A DNA stretch of 64,000 nt from Algoriphagus yeomjeoni (lineage in GTDB: Bacteria > Bacteroidota > Bacteroidia > Cytophagales > Cyclobacteriaceae): the NCBI RefSeq assembly GCF_003259505.1, contig NZ_QLLK01000009.1, positions 124,001 through 188,000 of the forward strand, written 5' to 3'. Below the pieces are notes generated by a model. That model was given only the letters and a program-made list of their open reading frames with translations. It made no database searches and had not been told where the DNA came from. Positions 55,160 to 64,000 of this stretch are shown here, one piece after another. Position numbers and translations under genes: made by a program. Position 1 is the stretch's first letter. Each line of letters starts with the position of its first letter.

Positions 55160-56395
55160 ATGAAAAAACGATTTCAGGACCTTACCTCTCTAGATTTTTA
55201 CACGAATAGGAAGCAAGTCAAGTGGCTTGTGGTTGCCTCTTCTTTGATTATTGGAGCCGGGTCGATTTGGTATACCAATAGTCTTGTGGAGGAGTTGCGG
55301 GAGCGAGAAAGAAGGCAGATAGAATTGCTTTCCAGTGCCCTGGAATATGCGGCTACAACGATGGAGAATCTCACGTTCATCAACCAAGAGATCATCCAAC
55401 AGAATTATTCCATTCCGATTATTATGGTGGATGACTCCGAAAACCCCATAGAATTCAGAAACATTCCATTTAAAAAAAATGCCACTGCGGAAGATTCAGT
55501 TAAAACTCTCGAGAGAGAACTGGCTGAAATGCGTGGAGAATACGAGCCAATTCTTCTACCAGAGGCAGATATTCAGGTTTTTTACAGGAATTCTGAGCTG
55601 CTGATTAATCTAAAATACTACCCCTACGTGCAGCTTGGGATTATTCTGATTTTTGGTGCTTTTGCCTATGCACTCTTCAATCAAAGTAAAATCGCAGAGC
55701 AAAACCGTGTGTGGGCTGGATTGACCAAAGAAACAGCTCATCAACTCGGGACGCCGATAGCCTCCTTGATGGCTTGGATAGATTATCTCAGGAATTCTCC
55801 TGTGTGGGAGGAAAATAAGGAAATTATCACTGAAATGGATAAAGACGTGGTGAAGCTGAGGATGGTGACAGAGCGATTTAGTAGTATAGGATCTAAGCCT
55901 GTCATCCAATCCGGGAATGTTTATGAGACCATCGAGGAAACGATGAATTACTTGCGTCCGAGGATTTCCACCAAGGTTGATTTGAATATTCATGCAGATT
56001 CCAAGGATTTGGATGCGATGATGAATAAGCCACTTTTTGAATGGGTGATCGAGAACATCTGTAAGAATGCCGTAGATGCGATGAAAGGAAAAGGTCAAAT
56101 CGATATAGAAATTCTTCAAGACAGTGACAAGTTTGTGATCATCGATATCACTGATACTGGCAAAGGTATGGAGAAGAAAATGTATAGACGGGTGTTTAAT
56201 CCTGGTTTTTCTACCCGTCAGCGGGGCTGGGGACTTGGATTGACATTAGCAAAAAGAATTGTGGAAGGCTATCACGGAGGGAAGATTTTCGTCAAACATT
56301 CTGAAGTAGGGAAAGGAACTACTTTTAGAATTTTGCTCCATGGAAGTCATGAGGGAGCATCGCAGTTTATAACTGAAGGAATTCTTGAGTATTGA
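55160..56395 (+). CDS. Membrane sensor histidine kinase
   Basis: 411 residues. Two membrane helices (about 21-40 and 155-174) bracket a 114-residue periplasmic sensor. A helical linker leads to the HisKA region TKETAHQLGTPIASLMAWID with phosphoacceptor H194 (variant H-box HQLGTP). The ATPase domain has N-box NICKNAVDAMKGK, G1 DTGKGM and G2 GWGLGLTLAK. No receiver domain and no adjacent response regulator are seen, so its partner is elsewhere. It could respond to envelope state, but this is not shown. Confidence 0.9.
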   Translation: MKKRFQDLTSLDFYTNRKQVKWLVVASSLIIGAGSIWYTNSLVEELRERERRQIELLSSALEYAATTMENLTFINQEIIQQNYSIPIIMVDDSENPIEFRNIPFKKNATAEDSVKTLERELAEMRGEYEPILLPEADIQVFYRNSELLINLKYYPYVQLGIILIFGAFAYALFNQSKIAEQNRVWAGLTKETAHQLGTPIASLMAWIDYLRNSPVWEENKEIITEMDKDVVKLRMVTERFSSIGSKPVIQSGNVYETIEETMNYLRPRISTKVDLNIHADSKDLDAMMNKPLFEWVIENICKNAVDAMKGKGQIDIEILQDSDKFVIIDITDTGKGMEKKMYRRVFNPGFSTRQRGWGLGLTLAKRIVEGYHGGKIFVKHSEVGKGTTFRILLHGSHEGASQFITEGILEY

Positions 56396-56820
56396 CTGGG
56401 GATTTACGATTTTTTGAATTACGATTTACGAGGGCAATTTGGAAATCAAGCGTTACTACTCGCAGTAAACCCTTGTGCATTTTGAATGATGAAGTCTCCG
56501 CTTACCACTGCGACGCGGTACGCGGAAGCAGTCTGGTTGTGATAATGAGATTGGTTGGTGCCTCGCGAGGATGTAACTCCCTAATCAAAATAAACTTTTT
56601 AATGATGAATGTCGAATGAAGAATAGCGAATAATGAAGTTTGAGGTAAGGATGAGTTCGCGACAAGATTAATATACTTTTCTTATAGACCACTGAAATGA
56701 AGAATGAGGTAAACACTTTCGCGAACCGCGTAAATCGTACTTCGTAAATCAAACATCAAAACCCAACTTTTAACTTTACCACCTTACCACCCATTTTTTT
56801 CCTACCTTTGCAGCCTTAAT
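56396..56820. repeat. Intergenic region rich in dispersed word repeats
   Basis: A 425-base gap with no gene seen. gatttacga occurs at 56401-56409 and 56423-56431, its reverse complement at 56742-56750, and a run of gaatgaag/gaataatgaag-like words at 56600-56644 and 56691-56710. aactttaccacctt at 56772-56785 also occurs at 580-593. The first word is shared with 18210-18239. These look like degenerate copies of genome-wide intergenic elements. Confidence 0.65.
56803..56810 (+). promoter_or_regulatory. Candidate -7 box for prfC
   Basis: TACCTTTG matches the TAnnTTTG consensus and lies 22 bases before the chosen prfC start. The region at the expected -33 distance has no TTG. Confidence 0.5.
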
Positions 56821-56832
56821 TTGATGTCTCCC

Positions 56833-58413
56833 ATGAGTTTGAAAGAAGAAATCCAGAAGCGTAGAACCTTTGCTATTATTGCTCACCCCGATGCAGGAAA
56901 GACCACTTTGACTGAGAAGTTGTTGCTTTTTGGTGGAGCGATCCAGACGGCGGGTGCGGTGAAATCGAATAAAATCGATACCGGAACCAAGTCGGATTGG
57001 ATGGCCATAGAGAAGCAAAGAGGTATATCCGTGGCGACTTCTGTCATGGGATTTGAATACAAAGACATCAAAATCAACTTGCTTGATACGCCTGGTCACC
57101 AGGATTTTGCAGAAGATACTTACCGTACGTTGACTGCTGTCGATTCGGTCATTATGGTGATTGACTGCGTGAAAGGCGTGGAGATTCAGACGGAGAAACT
57201 CATGGAAGTCTGCCGGATGAGAAATACTCCTGTGATCTGCTTTATCAACAAACTCGATAGAGAAGGCCGTGATCCTTACGAACTGATAGAAGAAGTGGAG
57301 CAAAAGCTGAACATTCAGTGCCGTCCGCTTTCTTGGCCTATCGGAATGGGAAAAACATTCAAAGGCGTTTATAACCTGTTTGACCACAAGCTCAATCTTT
57401 TTACCCCATCTCAAAGGAAACTCAGCGATGTGCGCCAGTCTTTCGAGGATGTGAATGATCCTGAACTGGAAGGATTGATTGGGAAAAGCTACGCAGACCA
57501 ACTTCGGGAAGATGTGGAATTGATCGAGGGAGTTTATCCGGATTTCGATCCTACTGAGTATTTGGAAGGAAAAGTGGCACCAGTATTCTTTGGCTCTGCA
57601 GTGAATAACTTCGGTATTAATGAGATGCTGGATACCTTTATCAAAATAGCTCCTGCACCAAAAAGCCGTAGAACGGAGGATCGTGAAGTGAAACCTGACG
57701 AGAAGAAATTTTCAGGTTTTGTGTTTAAGATTCACGCCAATATGGATCCAAATCACCGAAACAGAATCGCTTTCTTGAGAATCTGCTCTGGTACTTTTGA
57801 GCGGAATAAGCCTTACAATCACGTGCGTGGACCGAAGCCGCTTCGTTTTTCCAACGTGACACAATTCATGGCGCAGGATAAGGAGATGATTGATGAGGCA
57901 TTCCCAGGAGATATCGTGGGATTGTATGATACGGGAAACCTGAAAATCGGCGATACGCTGACTGATGGCGAAGACATGCAGTTTGTGGGGATTCCAAGTT
58001 TCTCTCCGGAGATTTTCCGGGAAGTGGTGAATAAGGATGCGATGAAAACCAAGCAACTGGAGAAAGGCTTGAAGCAACTCATGGAAGAAGGAGTCGCTCA
58101 GTTATTTACCTTCGATATGGGTTCGAGAAAAGTAGTGGGTACAGTCGGGCAACTTCAGTTTGAAGTAATCCAGTTCCGATTGAAAAACGAATACAACGCT
58201 ACGGTGGAGTTTCACCCAATGAACCTATACAAAGCCTGCTGGATCACCAGCAAGGATAAGAAGCAGTTGGAAGAATTTGTCCGCTCCAAAAACCGTCATA
58301 TCGCTCATGACAAAGACGGTAAACTTGTCTTTATGGCCGAGTCAAAGGCCTGGCTTCAGATGGTGATGGATAATTATCCTGAAATAGAGTTCCACTTTAC
58401 ATCGGATATTTGA
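56833..58413 (+). CDS. prfC: Peptide chain release factor 3
   Basis: GTPase that recycles class I release factors after termination. From ATG 56833 the protein has 526 residues: G1 AHPDAGKTT, switch region [13 protein letters not shown]3 DTPGHQDF and G4 NKLDREG, then domains II and III (from about 285). ATG 56824 and a TTG at 56821 are possible alternative starts only a few codons upstream. It is a single gene with its own promoter box and a strong terminator at 58421-58460. Confidence 0.95.
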   Translation: MSLKEEIQKRRTFAIIAHPDAGKTTLTEKLLLFGGAIQTAGAVKSNKIDTGTKSDWMAIEKQRGISVATSVMGFEYKDIKINLLDTPGHQDFAEDTYRTLTAVDSVIMVIDCVKGVEIQTEKLMEVCRMRNTPVICFINKLDREGRDPYELIEEVEQKLNIQCRPLSWPIGMGKTFKGVYNLFDHKLNLFTPSQRKLSDVRQSFEDVNDPELEGLIGKSYADQLREDVELIEGVYPDFDPTEYLEGKVAPVFFGSAVNNFGINEMLDTFIKIAPAPKSRRTEDREVKPDEKKFSGFVFKIHANMDPNHRNRIAFLRICSGTFERNKPYNHVRGPKPLRFSNVTQFMAQDKEMIDEAFPGDIVGLYDTGNLKIGDTLTDGEDMQFVGIPSFSPEIFREVVNKDAMKTKQLEKGLKQLMEEGVAQLFTFDMGSRKVVGTVGQLQFEVIQFRLKNEYNATVEFHPMNLYKACWITSKDKKQLEEFVRSKNRHIAHDKDGKLVFMAESKAWLQMVMDNYPEIEFHFTSDI

Positions 58414-58420
58414 TTTTGGC

Positions 58421-58460
58421 AACCTTCTAGGTTTTGGAAACCTGGAAGGTTTGCTTTTTT
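58421..58460 (+). terminator. Intrinsic terminator after prfC
   Basis: 14-base arms at 58421-58434 and 58438-58451, with one G-U pair and loop tgg, followed by GCTTTTTT. It is placed 8 bases after the prfC stop. Confidence 0.9.
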
Positions 58461-58480
58461 ATGGCTCTATGGTAAAACTG

Positions 58481-58507
58481 AAAAAATTCGGAATCTAATT
58501 CCGAATT
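58481..58507 (-). terminator. Intrinsic terminator for the leftward small membrane protein gene
   Basis: Arms AATTCGGAAT (58485-58494) and ATTCCGAATT (58498-58507) surround a 3-base loop; on the minus strand a T-tract follows. It lies 27 bases beyond the gene stop at 58534. Confidence 0.75.
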
Positions 58508-58533
58508 ATTCCACATTATACATATTGTACTTT

Positions 58534-58875
58534 TCAAAGCATCATCAGCACGAGCAACACAACGTTGATAAGTATTCTAAAAGCAAAAGCCACAATGTTT
58601 TTTCGCGGATTTTCTATTTTTTCTCTGTGCTTGACAGTCTGGAAAAGGAAATAGCCTGAACCAACAATCGTCAAGGAAACGACAATAATCAATGGAAGAG
58701 TCAAGAATTCCAGCGACTTCATTCTACTCACAAAGACGTTTAGTACAAAGGATATCAACGTCACCACAGATCCAATGGACTGGGCTTTTTGGATTTGAGA
58801 TAAAATATTGACATTCGTGTTTTTCACTTTGAAATGTTTGAGATAATTGTTCGGTGTTAGTGTATTAGGATGCAA
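58534..58875 (-). CDS. Small membrane protein of unknown function
   Basis: Up to 113 residues with about three hydrophobic spans (SVVTLISFVLNVFV, LPLIIVVSLTIVGSGYFLF and FRILINVVLLVLMML) and no recognised domain. The frame has no early ATG: it opens at TTG 58875 just after a stop, and a GTG at 58827 (then KNTNVNILSQIQKA) is an equally good start. The first in-frame ATG would remove the first span. A minus-strand terminator follows. The start codon is therefore uncertain. Confidence 0.5.
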   Translation of the reverse strand: MHPNTLTPNNYLKHFKVKNTNVNILSQIQKAQSIGSVVTLISFVLNVFVSRMKSLEFLTLPLIIVVSLTIVGSGYFLFQTVKHREKIENPRKNIVAFAFRILINVVLLVLMML

Positions 58876-58910
58876 TTAAATAATGAGGAGTAGGTTTTAA
58901 CGGCCTAATA

Positions 58911-59009
58911 TTATCTCTTTAGTAAAAAAATGATTAGAGCTATTGATGCTCCAATCAATAGTATAATACCTTGTGTTCTTGCTGATTTTGTCGATTCTGA
59001 TTCTTTCAT
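58911..59009 (-). CDS. Possible 32-residue single-span membrane protein
   Basis: An ATG at 59009 opens a 32-codon frame to a TAA at 58911. The peptide has a polar, Ser/Lys-rich N-terminus (MKESESTKSARTQG), one hydrophobic helix (about residues 15-30, IILLIGASIALIIFLL) and a basic KR end, the usual layout of small membrane proteins. It is 27 bases downstream of the adenine deaminase stop on the same strand and 35 bases upstream of the small membrane protein gene. Length alone makes it uncertain. Confidence 0.45.
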   Translation of the reverse strand: MKESESTKSARTQGIILLIGASIALIIFLLKR

Positions 59010-59036
59010 TTCTATCGTATTTCTTTACAATTCCAA

Positions 59037-60665
59037 TCAATCTTCCAAAAACACCTCCTCAAATACAAACTTCTGCCCATTAAACAAGCCCTTATCACTC
59101 AACTTCAAATCGGGAATTACCAATAACGCCATAAAACTCAAAGTCATAAATGGGGAATTCAGCGTAGCTCCCATATTCTTGGCAAGTCTATCAATCTTCG
59201 TGTAGGCAAAAGCAACTTCATAGCCATCAGAAGGAGACATAATCCCTCCGACAGGAAGTGGAAGAATTTCTTTCTGATTTCCATTTACAGCAGAAACTCC
59301 GCCTTTCGCCTCTATTAAAAGATTCACAGCCTTGCAGATGGATTCATCATCGATCCCTACTGCTATGATATTATGTGAGTCGTGGCCAACGGAGGAAGCG
59401 ATTGCTCCGGTTTTCAATCCAAAATTTTTAATAAAAGCCACAGCTGGTGGAGCATTTTCGTAGCGATTGACTACGGTGATTTTTAATATGTCTTCCGCTG
59501 GATTCGATTCTGCAAATCCGTCTTTGATTAGAATCTCTCCAGAGATTTCCGGCGTGATCAATTGTCCATCCAATGCTTCAATCACTCTGACTTTGGAACC
59601 GTTTGCTTTGAGTTGAAAATCTTCTGGCTTTTTGAGTGAAGTATTGAAATTGTTGATGATGTCATTTTTGATGGGCTGAATCAACGTCTTTCCATTTTCC
59701 GCAACTTTTTCTCCATTTATATAAGTGCTGATGACTTTGAAATCCTTCAAGTCTTTTACCATAATAAAATCTGCGGGATCACCTTCTTTGAGTTGCCCCA
59801 CATTCATAGAATAATGAGTAATAGGATTCAGGCAGGCAGCCTGAAGCACGTTATAAAGATCTTTTCCTTTTGCGACAGCTCTGGCGGCTAGCTCATTGAT
59901 ATGAGAAACTGCCAAATTATCCGGATGCTTATCATCAGAGCAAAACATAATCATTTCAGGATATTCATCGATCAGATCGATCAGAGCCTCAAAGTTTTTA
60001 GCTGCTGATCCTTCACGGATAGCGATTTTCATCCCCAGTTTGATTTTGCCCAATGCCTCTTCATAGGTAAAACACTCATGATCGGTGCTTGGGCCTGCAC
60101 TGACATATTTCTCTGCAAGTTCACCTTTTAATCCGGGAGCATGACCGTCTATAGGTTTACCGTATTTCTTCGAGATTCGGATTTTCTCCATCACCAGCTC
60201 ATCCCGATTCACCGTGCCAGGCCAATTCATCATTTCTGCCAAGTAATGAATTTCGGGCCTAGACATCAGGTTTTCAATGTCTGCTGCATTTATTTCTCCG
60301 CCTGCAGTCTCGAAAGGAGTGGCAGGGACGCAGGAAGGAGCACCAAAGTAGAATTTGAAAGGAACCTGCTTACCATTTTCGATCATATATTCCACGCCTT
60401 GCATTCCACAGACATTGGCGATCTCGTGCGGATCGGAAATGGTTGCAACAGTTCCATGAACTACGGCTAGCCTTGCAAATTCGGCAGGAACCAACATGGA
60501 ACTCTCCACATGTACATGCGCATCGATAAAGCCAGGCATCAAAAAAGGCAAGGAAGGATCTTCTTCGATTTTTTCAAGCTTTGCTATTATACCATTTTGG
60601 GTACTAAGTGAAACAGCATAAATCTCACGGTTTGGAATATCGACGAATTGTCCTTGAATCTGCAT
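59037..60665 (-). CDS. ade: Adenine deaminase
   Basis: Amidohydrolase of 542 residues that converts adenine to hypoxanthine and ammonia in purine salvage. Metal ligands are in [12 protein letters not shown] (HxH); other conserved blocks are [33 protein letters not shown] and [10 protein letters not shown], followed by the C-terminal adenine-deaminase domain ([13 protein letters not shown]). ATG 60665 was chosen because the frame upstream (to 60719) adds a non-family leader. It complements the hypoxanthine phosphoribosyltransferase gene at 47.7 kb. Confidence 0.95.
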   Translation of the reverse strand: MQIQGQFVDIPNREIYAVSLSTQNGIIAKLEKIEEDPSLPFLMPGFIDAHVHVESSMLVPAEFARLAVVHGTVATISDPHEIANVCGMQGVEYMIENGKQVPFKFYFGAPSCVPATPFETAGGEINAADIENLMSRPEIHYLAEMMNWPGTVNRDELVMEKIRISKKYGKPIDGHAPGLKGELAEKYVSAGPSTDHECFTYEEALGKIKLGMKIAIREGSAAKNFEALIDLIDEYPEMIMFCSDDKHPDNLAVSHINELAARAVAKGKDLYNVLQAACLNPITHYSMNVGQLKEGDPADFIMVKDLKDFKVISTYINGEKVAENGKTLIQPIKNDIINNFNTSLKKPEDFQLKANGSKVRVIEALDGQLITPEISGEILIKDGFAESNPAEDILKITVVNRYENAPPAVAFIKNFGLKTGAIASSVGHDSHNIIAVGIDDESICKAVNLLIEAKGGVSAVNGNQKEILPLPVGGIMSPSDGYEVAFAYTKIDRLAKNMGATLNSPFMTLSFMALLVIPDLKLSDKGLFNGQKFVFEEVFLED

Positions 60666-60729
60666 AAAAATTAGGGGGAAATTAGATGGAGAGAATCTGC
60701 ATAAGCGATTCGATTCCAAGGTTTGGGGA

Positions 60730-60757
60730 TTGGTTTGGATTAAAACTACTATATTTG
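60730..60757 (+). promoter_or_regulatory. Bacteroidota-type promoter of cmk
   Basis: TTG (60730-60732) is followed after 17 bases by TATATTTG (60750-60757), matching the TTG-N17-TAnnTTTG form. It lies 37 bases before the cmk start in the 129-base gap to the divergent ade gene. Confidence 0.6.
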
Positions 60758-60794
60758 CACAGGAATAAAAAAAGCCAATTACAAGGATTTTTGA

Positions 60795-61499
60795 ATGAAT
60801 AAAATCGTCATCGCCATCGATGGATATTCGGGATGTGGAAAGAGCTCCACGGCCAAAGCAGTAGCAAAGGATTTGGGATATACTTACATCGATTCCGGAG
60901 CTATGTATAGAGCGGCAACACTACACTTTTTGAATCATTTTCTCTCCCCAACCAATCCGCACGATGTCGAAAAGGGTTTGAAGTCATTAGAGATTTCTTT
61001 TCACCTCAATCCTGAAACGGCCAAACAAGAGACCTATTTGAATGGTTTGAATGTGGAGGATGAGATCCGTACTATGCGCATTTCTAATAAAGTTTCTGAA
61101 ATCGCAACGGTTGCTGCCATCAGAAAAGAACTGGTCGCCCAGCAGCAACGATTGGGTAAGAAAAAAGGGGTGGTCATGGATGGTCGGGATATCGGGTCTG
61201 TGGTTTTTCCTGATGCGGATTTGAAAGTATTCATGACTGCGGATTTGGATACTCGGGCAGTTAGACGTCAGGAAGAATTGTTAGAAAAAGGTGAGTTGGT
61301 TGAGTTGGAAGCGATTAAAACTAATCTAGCTGAAAGAGATCGGGTAGATTCCTCCCGATCAGAGAGTCCACTAAAGAAAATGCCAGATGCAGTGGAGGTA
61401 GATACAAGTAATAGTACCTTTGCGGCGCAAGTGGGGAAGATTGTCCACCTAGCGAGACAAATCATTGATAAAAAAGAGAGCTATGCAAGTAAGCATTGA
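60795..61499 (+). CDS. cmk: Cytidylate kinase
   Basis: Phosphorylates CMP and dCMP. The 234-residue protein has the P-loop [17 protein letters not shown] (8-24), the [15 protein letters not shown] block, [20 protein letters not shown] and the C-terminal [20 protein letters not shown]. Its stop codon overlaps the ispH start by 17 bases, so translation is probably coupled. Confidence 0.95.
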   Translation: MNKIVIAIDGYSGCGKSSTAKAVAKDLGYTYIDSGAMYRAATLHFLNHFLSPTNPHDVEKGLKSLEISFHLNPETAKQETYLNGLNVEDEIRTMRISNKVSEIATVAAIRKELVAQQQRLGKKKGVVMDGRDIGSVVFPDADLKVFMTADLDTRAVRRQEELLEKGELVELEAIKTNLAERDRVDSSRSESPLKKMPDAVEVDTSNSTFAAQVGKIVHLARQIIDKKESYASKH

Positions 61500-62379
61500 T
61501 AAAAACTCTGGGTATTGCTTCGGTGTCGAATTTGCCATCAAAATGGCAGAGGATGAAATGGAGCAAAGTGATCAGCTATATTGCTTGGGTGATATAGTTC
61601 ATAATGATATGGAGGTTACTCGTCTAAGTGCAAAGGGTTTGGTCGTGATAGATCGTGAGCAATTGTCAGAGCTCCACGATTGCAAGGTGTTGATCCGAGC
61701 TCATGGTGAACCACCTGAGACGTACAGAACTGCCATTGAAAATAATATTGAGTTGATTGATGCTTCTTGCCCAGTAGTACTGAAGCTTCAGCATCGTGTG
61801 AAAAGCGCTTTCGATAAAATGGAGCGTGAGGAAGGTCAGATTGTCATCTATGGCAAAAAAGGCCACGCGGAAGTAATTGGTTTGACAGGTCAGACACTGG
61901 AAAAAGCCATCGTGGTGATGGAAGATGCTGACTTGGATAAAATAGACTTTACCAGGCCTGTGACCCTTTTCAGCCAAACCACCAAAAGCACGAAAGGATT
62001 TTACGAGATTTCTCAAAAAATAGAAGAGCGTATACAAGCCGCAAAACAAGAAATAACTAGAGAATCCTACAATACAAATGATTCTATCTGCCGTCAGGTC
62101 TCCAATAGAGAACCTCAATTGCAGCGGTTTTCTCAGGAAAATGATGTGATCTTATTTGTGTCGGGAAAGAAAAGCTCCAATGGCAAGGCTCTTCATCAAG
62201 TTTGTCTAGCACAAAACGAAAGAAGCTATTTCATTGAAAATGAGAAAGAGATTGATCCAGACTGGTTTCAAAAAGATGAGAAAGTTGGGATTTGCGGAGC
62301 TACCTCTACTCCCATGTGGCTGATGGAACAGGTTAAATCTTACGTGGAATCGCTCGAAGAAGGGGTGCTTTCAGTATAA
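61483..62379 (+). CDS. ispH: 4-hydroxy-3-methylbut-2-enyl diphosphate reductase
   Basis: Final MEP-pathway enzyme, giving IPP and DMAPP through a [4Fe-4S] cluster. The 298-residue protein has the three cluster cysteines C12 (GYCFGV), C96 (DASCPVV) and C203 (NDSICRQVSNRE), and histidines in DIVHND and RAHGEPP. ATG 61483 is chosen over 61465 (MIKKRAMQ) because family proteins begin near [10 protein letters not shown]. It overlaps the end of cmk. Confidence 0.95.
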   Translation: MQVSIDKNSGYCFGVEFAIKMAEDEMEQSDQLYCLGDIVHNDMEVTRLSAKGLVVIDREQLSELHDCKVLIRAHGEPPETYRTAIENNIELIDASCPVVLKLQHRVKSAFDKMEREEGQIVIYGKKGHAEVIGLTGQTLEKAIVVMEDADLDKIDFTRPVTLFSQTTKSTKGFYEISQKIEERIQAAKQEITRESYNTNDSICRQVSNREPQLQRFSQENDVILFVSGKKSSNGKALHQVCLAQNERSYFIENEKEIDPDWFQKDEKVGICGATSTPMWLMEQVKSYVESLEEGVLSV

Positions 62380-62468
62380 AAGAGAGATATTTAAAAACTT
62401 AGGAAGCCATTCTTCCAAAAGTTCAAACATTAAAGTTCATATACCCTCAAATTAAAAAGGTTATTTAT

Positions 62469-62476
62469 TAGATTTG
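62469..62476 (+). promoter_or_regulatory. Candidate -7 box for the nqr operon
   Basis: TAGATTTG matches TAnnTTTG and lies 36 bases before the nqrA start at 62513, in the gap after ispH. The -33 box is not convincing. Confidence 0.4.
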
Positions 62477-62512
62477 GGGCGTTTTTCAAAAGCTCATAGT
62501 TCAAAAACAGAT

Positions 62513-63865
62513 ATGTCTAAAATAGTGAAGCTTAAGAAAGGTTTTGACATCAACTTGGTGGGAAAGGCTAAGCAAGAGCTTGCTGATTTCGCCCCGGCTC
62601 AAACCTTCGCAATTAAGCCGACAGACTTTATCGGGCTCCAGCGCCCTAAAGTTCTTGTCAATGAAGGAGATACCGTAAAGGCAGGTACTCCAATCCTGAT
62701 CGACAAAGCATTGGATCAAGTAATGTATGCGGCTCCTGTTTCCGGCAAAATCGTCGAAGTGAAGCGTGGAGATCGTAGGAAATTGCTTGAAATCAGTATT
62801 TTGGCGGATGCTACCATCGACCACGAGCAACTAGGTGCTGTGAATATCGCTTCTCTGGATAGGGATGCTTTAGCAGCAAAACTGGCAGCGAGTGGTGTTT
62901 GGCCAAACATCATACAACGTCCTTACGGAATAGTAGCTAACCCTACAGATACTCCTAAGAGTATTTTTATTTCTGCTTTTGATACACATCCTCTTGCTCC
63001 GGACTATGCTTTCGCATTGCAAGGCCAAGAGAAATATCTTCAGGCAGGAATCGAAGCTCTTGCAAAACTTACAAGTGGTAAAGTTCACTTGAATGTGGAT
63101 GGCTCAAAGCCTACTCCATCTGTTTTTGCAGACTTGAAAGGAGCTCAGGTAAATAAGTTTTCGGGTCCTCACCCTGCAGGAAACGTAGGCGTACAGATCC
63201 ATCACTTAGATCCTATGAACAAAGGTGAAATCGCTTGGACTGTCTCTCCATATGGACTTGCTCAGATCGGTAAATTAATTTTGGAAGGTGTGTACGATGC
63301 TTCTAAAATCATCGCAGTAACTGGCTCTGAATTGACCAAAGCAGCTTATGTAAAGACTTACATGGGCGCTTCAGTTTCCACTTTCGTAAAAGGCAATCTT
63401 AATTCTGGTCATGTAAGAGTGATATCTGGAAATGTGCTTACTGGTGAGAAAATTTCTCTGGAAGGTTTCTTAGGCTTTTACCACAACCAGATCACAGTTA
63501 TCCCTGAGGGTGATTACTATGAATTCATGGGATGGGCAAAGCCTACCACTAGATTGAGCTACCACAGGGCATTAGGATTATTGTCTTTCCTTACTCCAAA
63601 CAAAGAATTCGTCATGGACTCTAATGGTAGAGGAGAAGAAAGAGCATTTGTTCAGACTGGTGTTTTTGAATCTGTTACTCCAATGGATATACTTCCAGTT
63701 TATCTATTGAAAGCTATCATGGCTGAAGATTTTGACGAAATCGAAGAATTGGGGATCTATGAGATCGTGGAAGAAGATTTAGCTCTTTGCGAGTTTGTGG
63801 ATGTGTCAAAGCATCCTGTGCAGGAGTTAGTTAGAAAAGGAATTGAATTAATCCAATACAGTTAA
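62513..63865 (+). CDS. nqrA: Na+-translocating NADH:quinone reductase subunit A
   Basis: Peripheral cytoplasmic subunit of the sodium-pumping Nqr complex that feeds electrons from NADH to quinone. The 450-residue protein begins KIVKLKKGFDINLVGKAKQE, a lipoyl/biotin-like N-domain (with VLVNEGDTVKAGTPILIDKA and YAAPVSGKIVEVKRGDRRK), and ends with the conserved CEFVDVSKHPVQELVRKGIE. ATG 62513 is preferred to the in-frame codon at 62474. nqrB begins 5 bases later. Confidence 0.95.
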   Translation: MSKIVKLKKGFDINLVGKAKQELADFAPAQTFAIKPTDFIGLQRPKVLVNEGDTVKAGTPILIDKALDQVMYAAPVSGKIVEVKRGDRRKLLEISILADATIDHEQLGAVNIASLDRDALAAKLAASGVWPNIIQRPYGIVANPTDTPKSIFISAFDTHPLAPDYAFALQGQEKYLQAGIEALAKLTSGKVHLNVDGSKPTPSVFADLKGAQVNKFSGPHPAGNVGVQIHHLDPMNKGEIAWTVSPYGLAQIGKLILEGVYDASKIIAVTGSELTKAAYVKTYMGASVSTFVKGNLNSGHVRVISGNVLTGEKISLEGFLGFYHNQITVIPEGDYYEFMGWAKPTTRLSYHRALGLLSFLTPNKEFVMDSNGRGEERAFVQTGVFESVTPMDILPVYLLKAIMAEDFDEIEELGIYEIVEEDLALCEFVDVSKHPVQELVRKGIELIQYS

Positions 63866-63870
63866 TCCAT

Positions 63871-64000
63871 ATGAAGTTTCTAAGAGATTTATTGGACAAG
63901 CAGAAGCCACTTTTCGAAAAAGGTGGCAAGCTTGAAAGTCTATATTACGCGTTTGAGGCAGGGGAGACATTCATGTTCAGCCCTAAGCATACTACCGGCA
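63871..64000 (+). CDS. nqrB: Na+-translocating NADH:quinone reductase subunit B, cut by window edge
   Basis: Only the first 43 residues are present: FLRDLLDKQKPLFEKGGKLE followed by SLYYAFEAGETFMFSPKH. This matches the N-terminal cytoplasmic leader of NqrB before its first membrane span. It follows nqrA by 5 bases and the rest of the operon (nqrC-F) should lie outside the window. Confidence 0.85.
   Translation, partial: MKFLRDLLDKQKPLFEKGGKLESLYYAFEAGETFMFSPKHTTG

Noticed and set aside
1-64000. tRNA, rRNA or insertion sequence
   Set aside because: I searched the intergenic gaps by eye for TpsiC-like and transposase signals and found none; a tRNAscan or ISfinder run would be needed to exclude short or unusual cases.

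Overview
The window looks like chromosomal DNA of a Bacteroidota bacterium of the order Cytophagales, most likely Cyclobacteriaceae (Algoriphagus or a close relative). The signs are a CarboxypepD-TonB-type outer-membrane receptor, an OmpA protein with thrombospondin type-3 repeats, BshC (bacillithiol), an Nqr sodium pump, many secreted proteins and lipoproteins, and promoters of the Bacteroidota form TTG-N17-20-TAnnTTTG with little Shine-Dalgarno. This placement comes from recognising protein families, not from a database search. Gene density is high. I see no rRNA, tRNA, CRISPR array, prophage or intact insertion sequence.

Layout. 1-8.9 kb: a truncated DMT transporter, dusB, a CPBP membrane protease, a DUF2007 gene, cdsA, glutamate dehydrogenase and psd, then a leftward operon of M16 peptidase, ispF and mnmD joined by ATGA overlaps. 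9-13.6 kb: bshC, a 5-formyl-THF cyclo-ligase, a small secreted protein and a patatin-like lipase with a membrane hairpin. 13.8-19.7 kb: the 2-oxoglutarate dehydrogenase set sucA-sucB-lpd; the E2 carries two lipoyl domains. 19.8-25.5 kb: a DUF2520 protein, a pirin, a GNAT-nitrilase fusion, a secreted M20 amidohydrolase and an acyl-ACP desaturase. 25.8-30.4 kb: an SMP-30-like lipoprotein, an esterase-like lipoprotein, an M19 dipeptidase and an ORF6N protein with a perfect palindrome inside its coding sequence. 30.7-40.9 kb: clpB, a DUF4143 ATPase, a 32-bp hairpin repeat array, a CPXCG protein, a DPP-IV-like peptidase and an outer-membrane receptor. 41-46.7 kb: an ion antiporter pair, a secreted DsrE-like protein and OmpA. 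46.8-51.7 kb: an M42-like peptidase followed by hpt, adk, obgE, grpE and dnaJ. 51.8-56.4 kb: a secreted protein of unknown function, an ABC-2 exporter and a sensor kinase. 56.8-64 kb: prfC, small membrane proteins, adenine deaminase, cmk-ispH, and the start of the nqr operon (nqrA and truncated nqrB).

Most of this is core metabolism and envelope biology. I did not find a clear new multi-gene defence or mobile system. The most unusual signals are non-coding or small: the three-copy 32-bp tandem repeat whose units can each fold into a hairpin (34551-34646), the 31-bp palindrome inside the ORF6N gene, dispersed intergenic word repeats shared between distant gaps, a 20-bp perfect hairpin after the ABC permease, and a possible 32-residue single-span membrane protein next to adenine deaminase.
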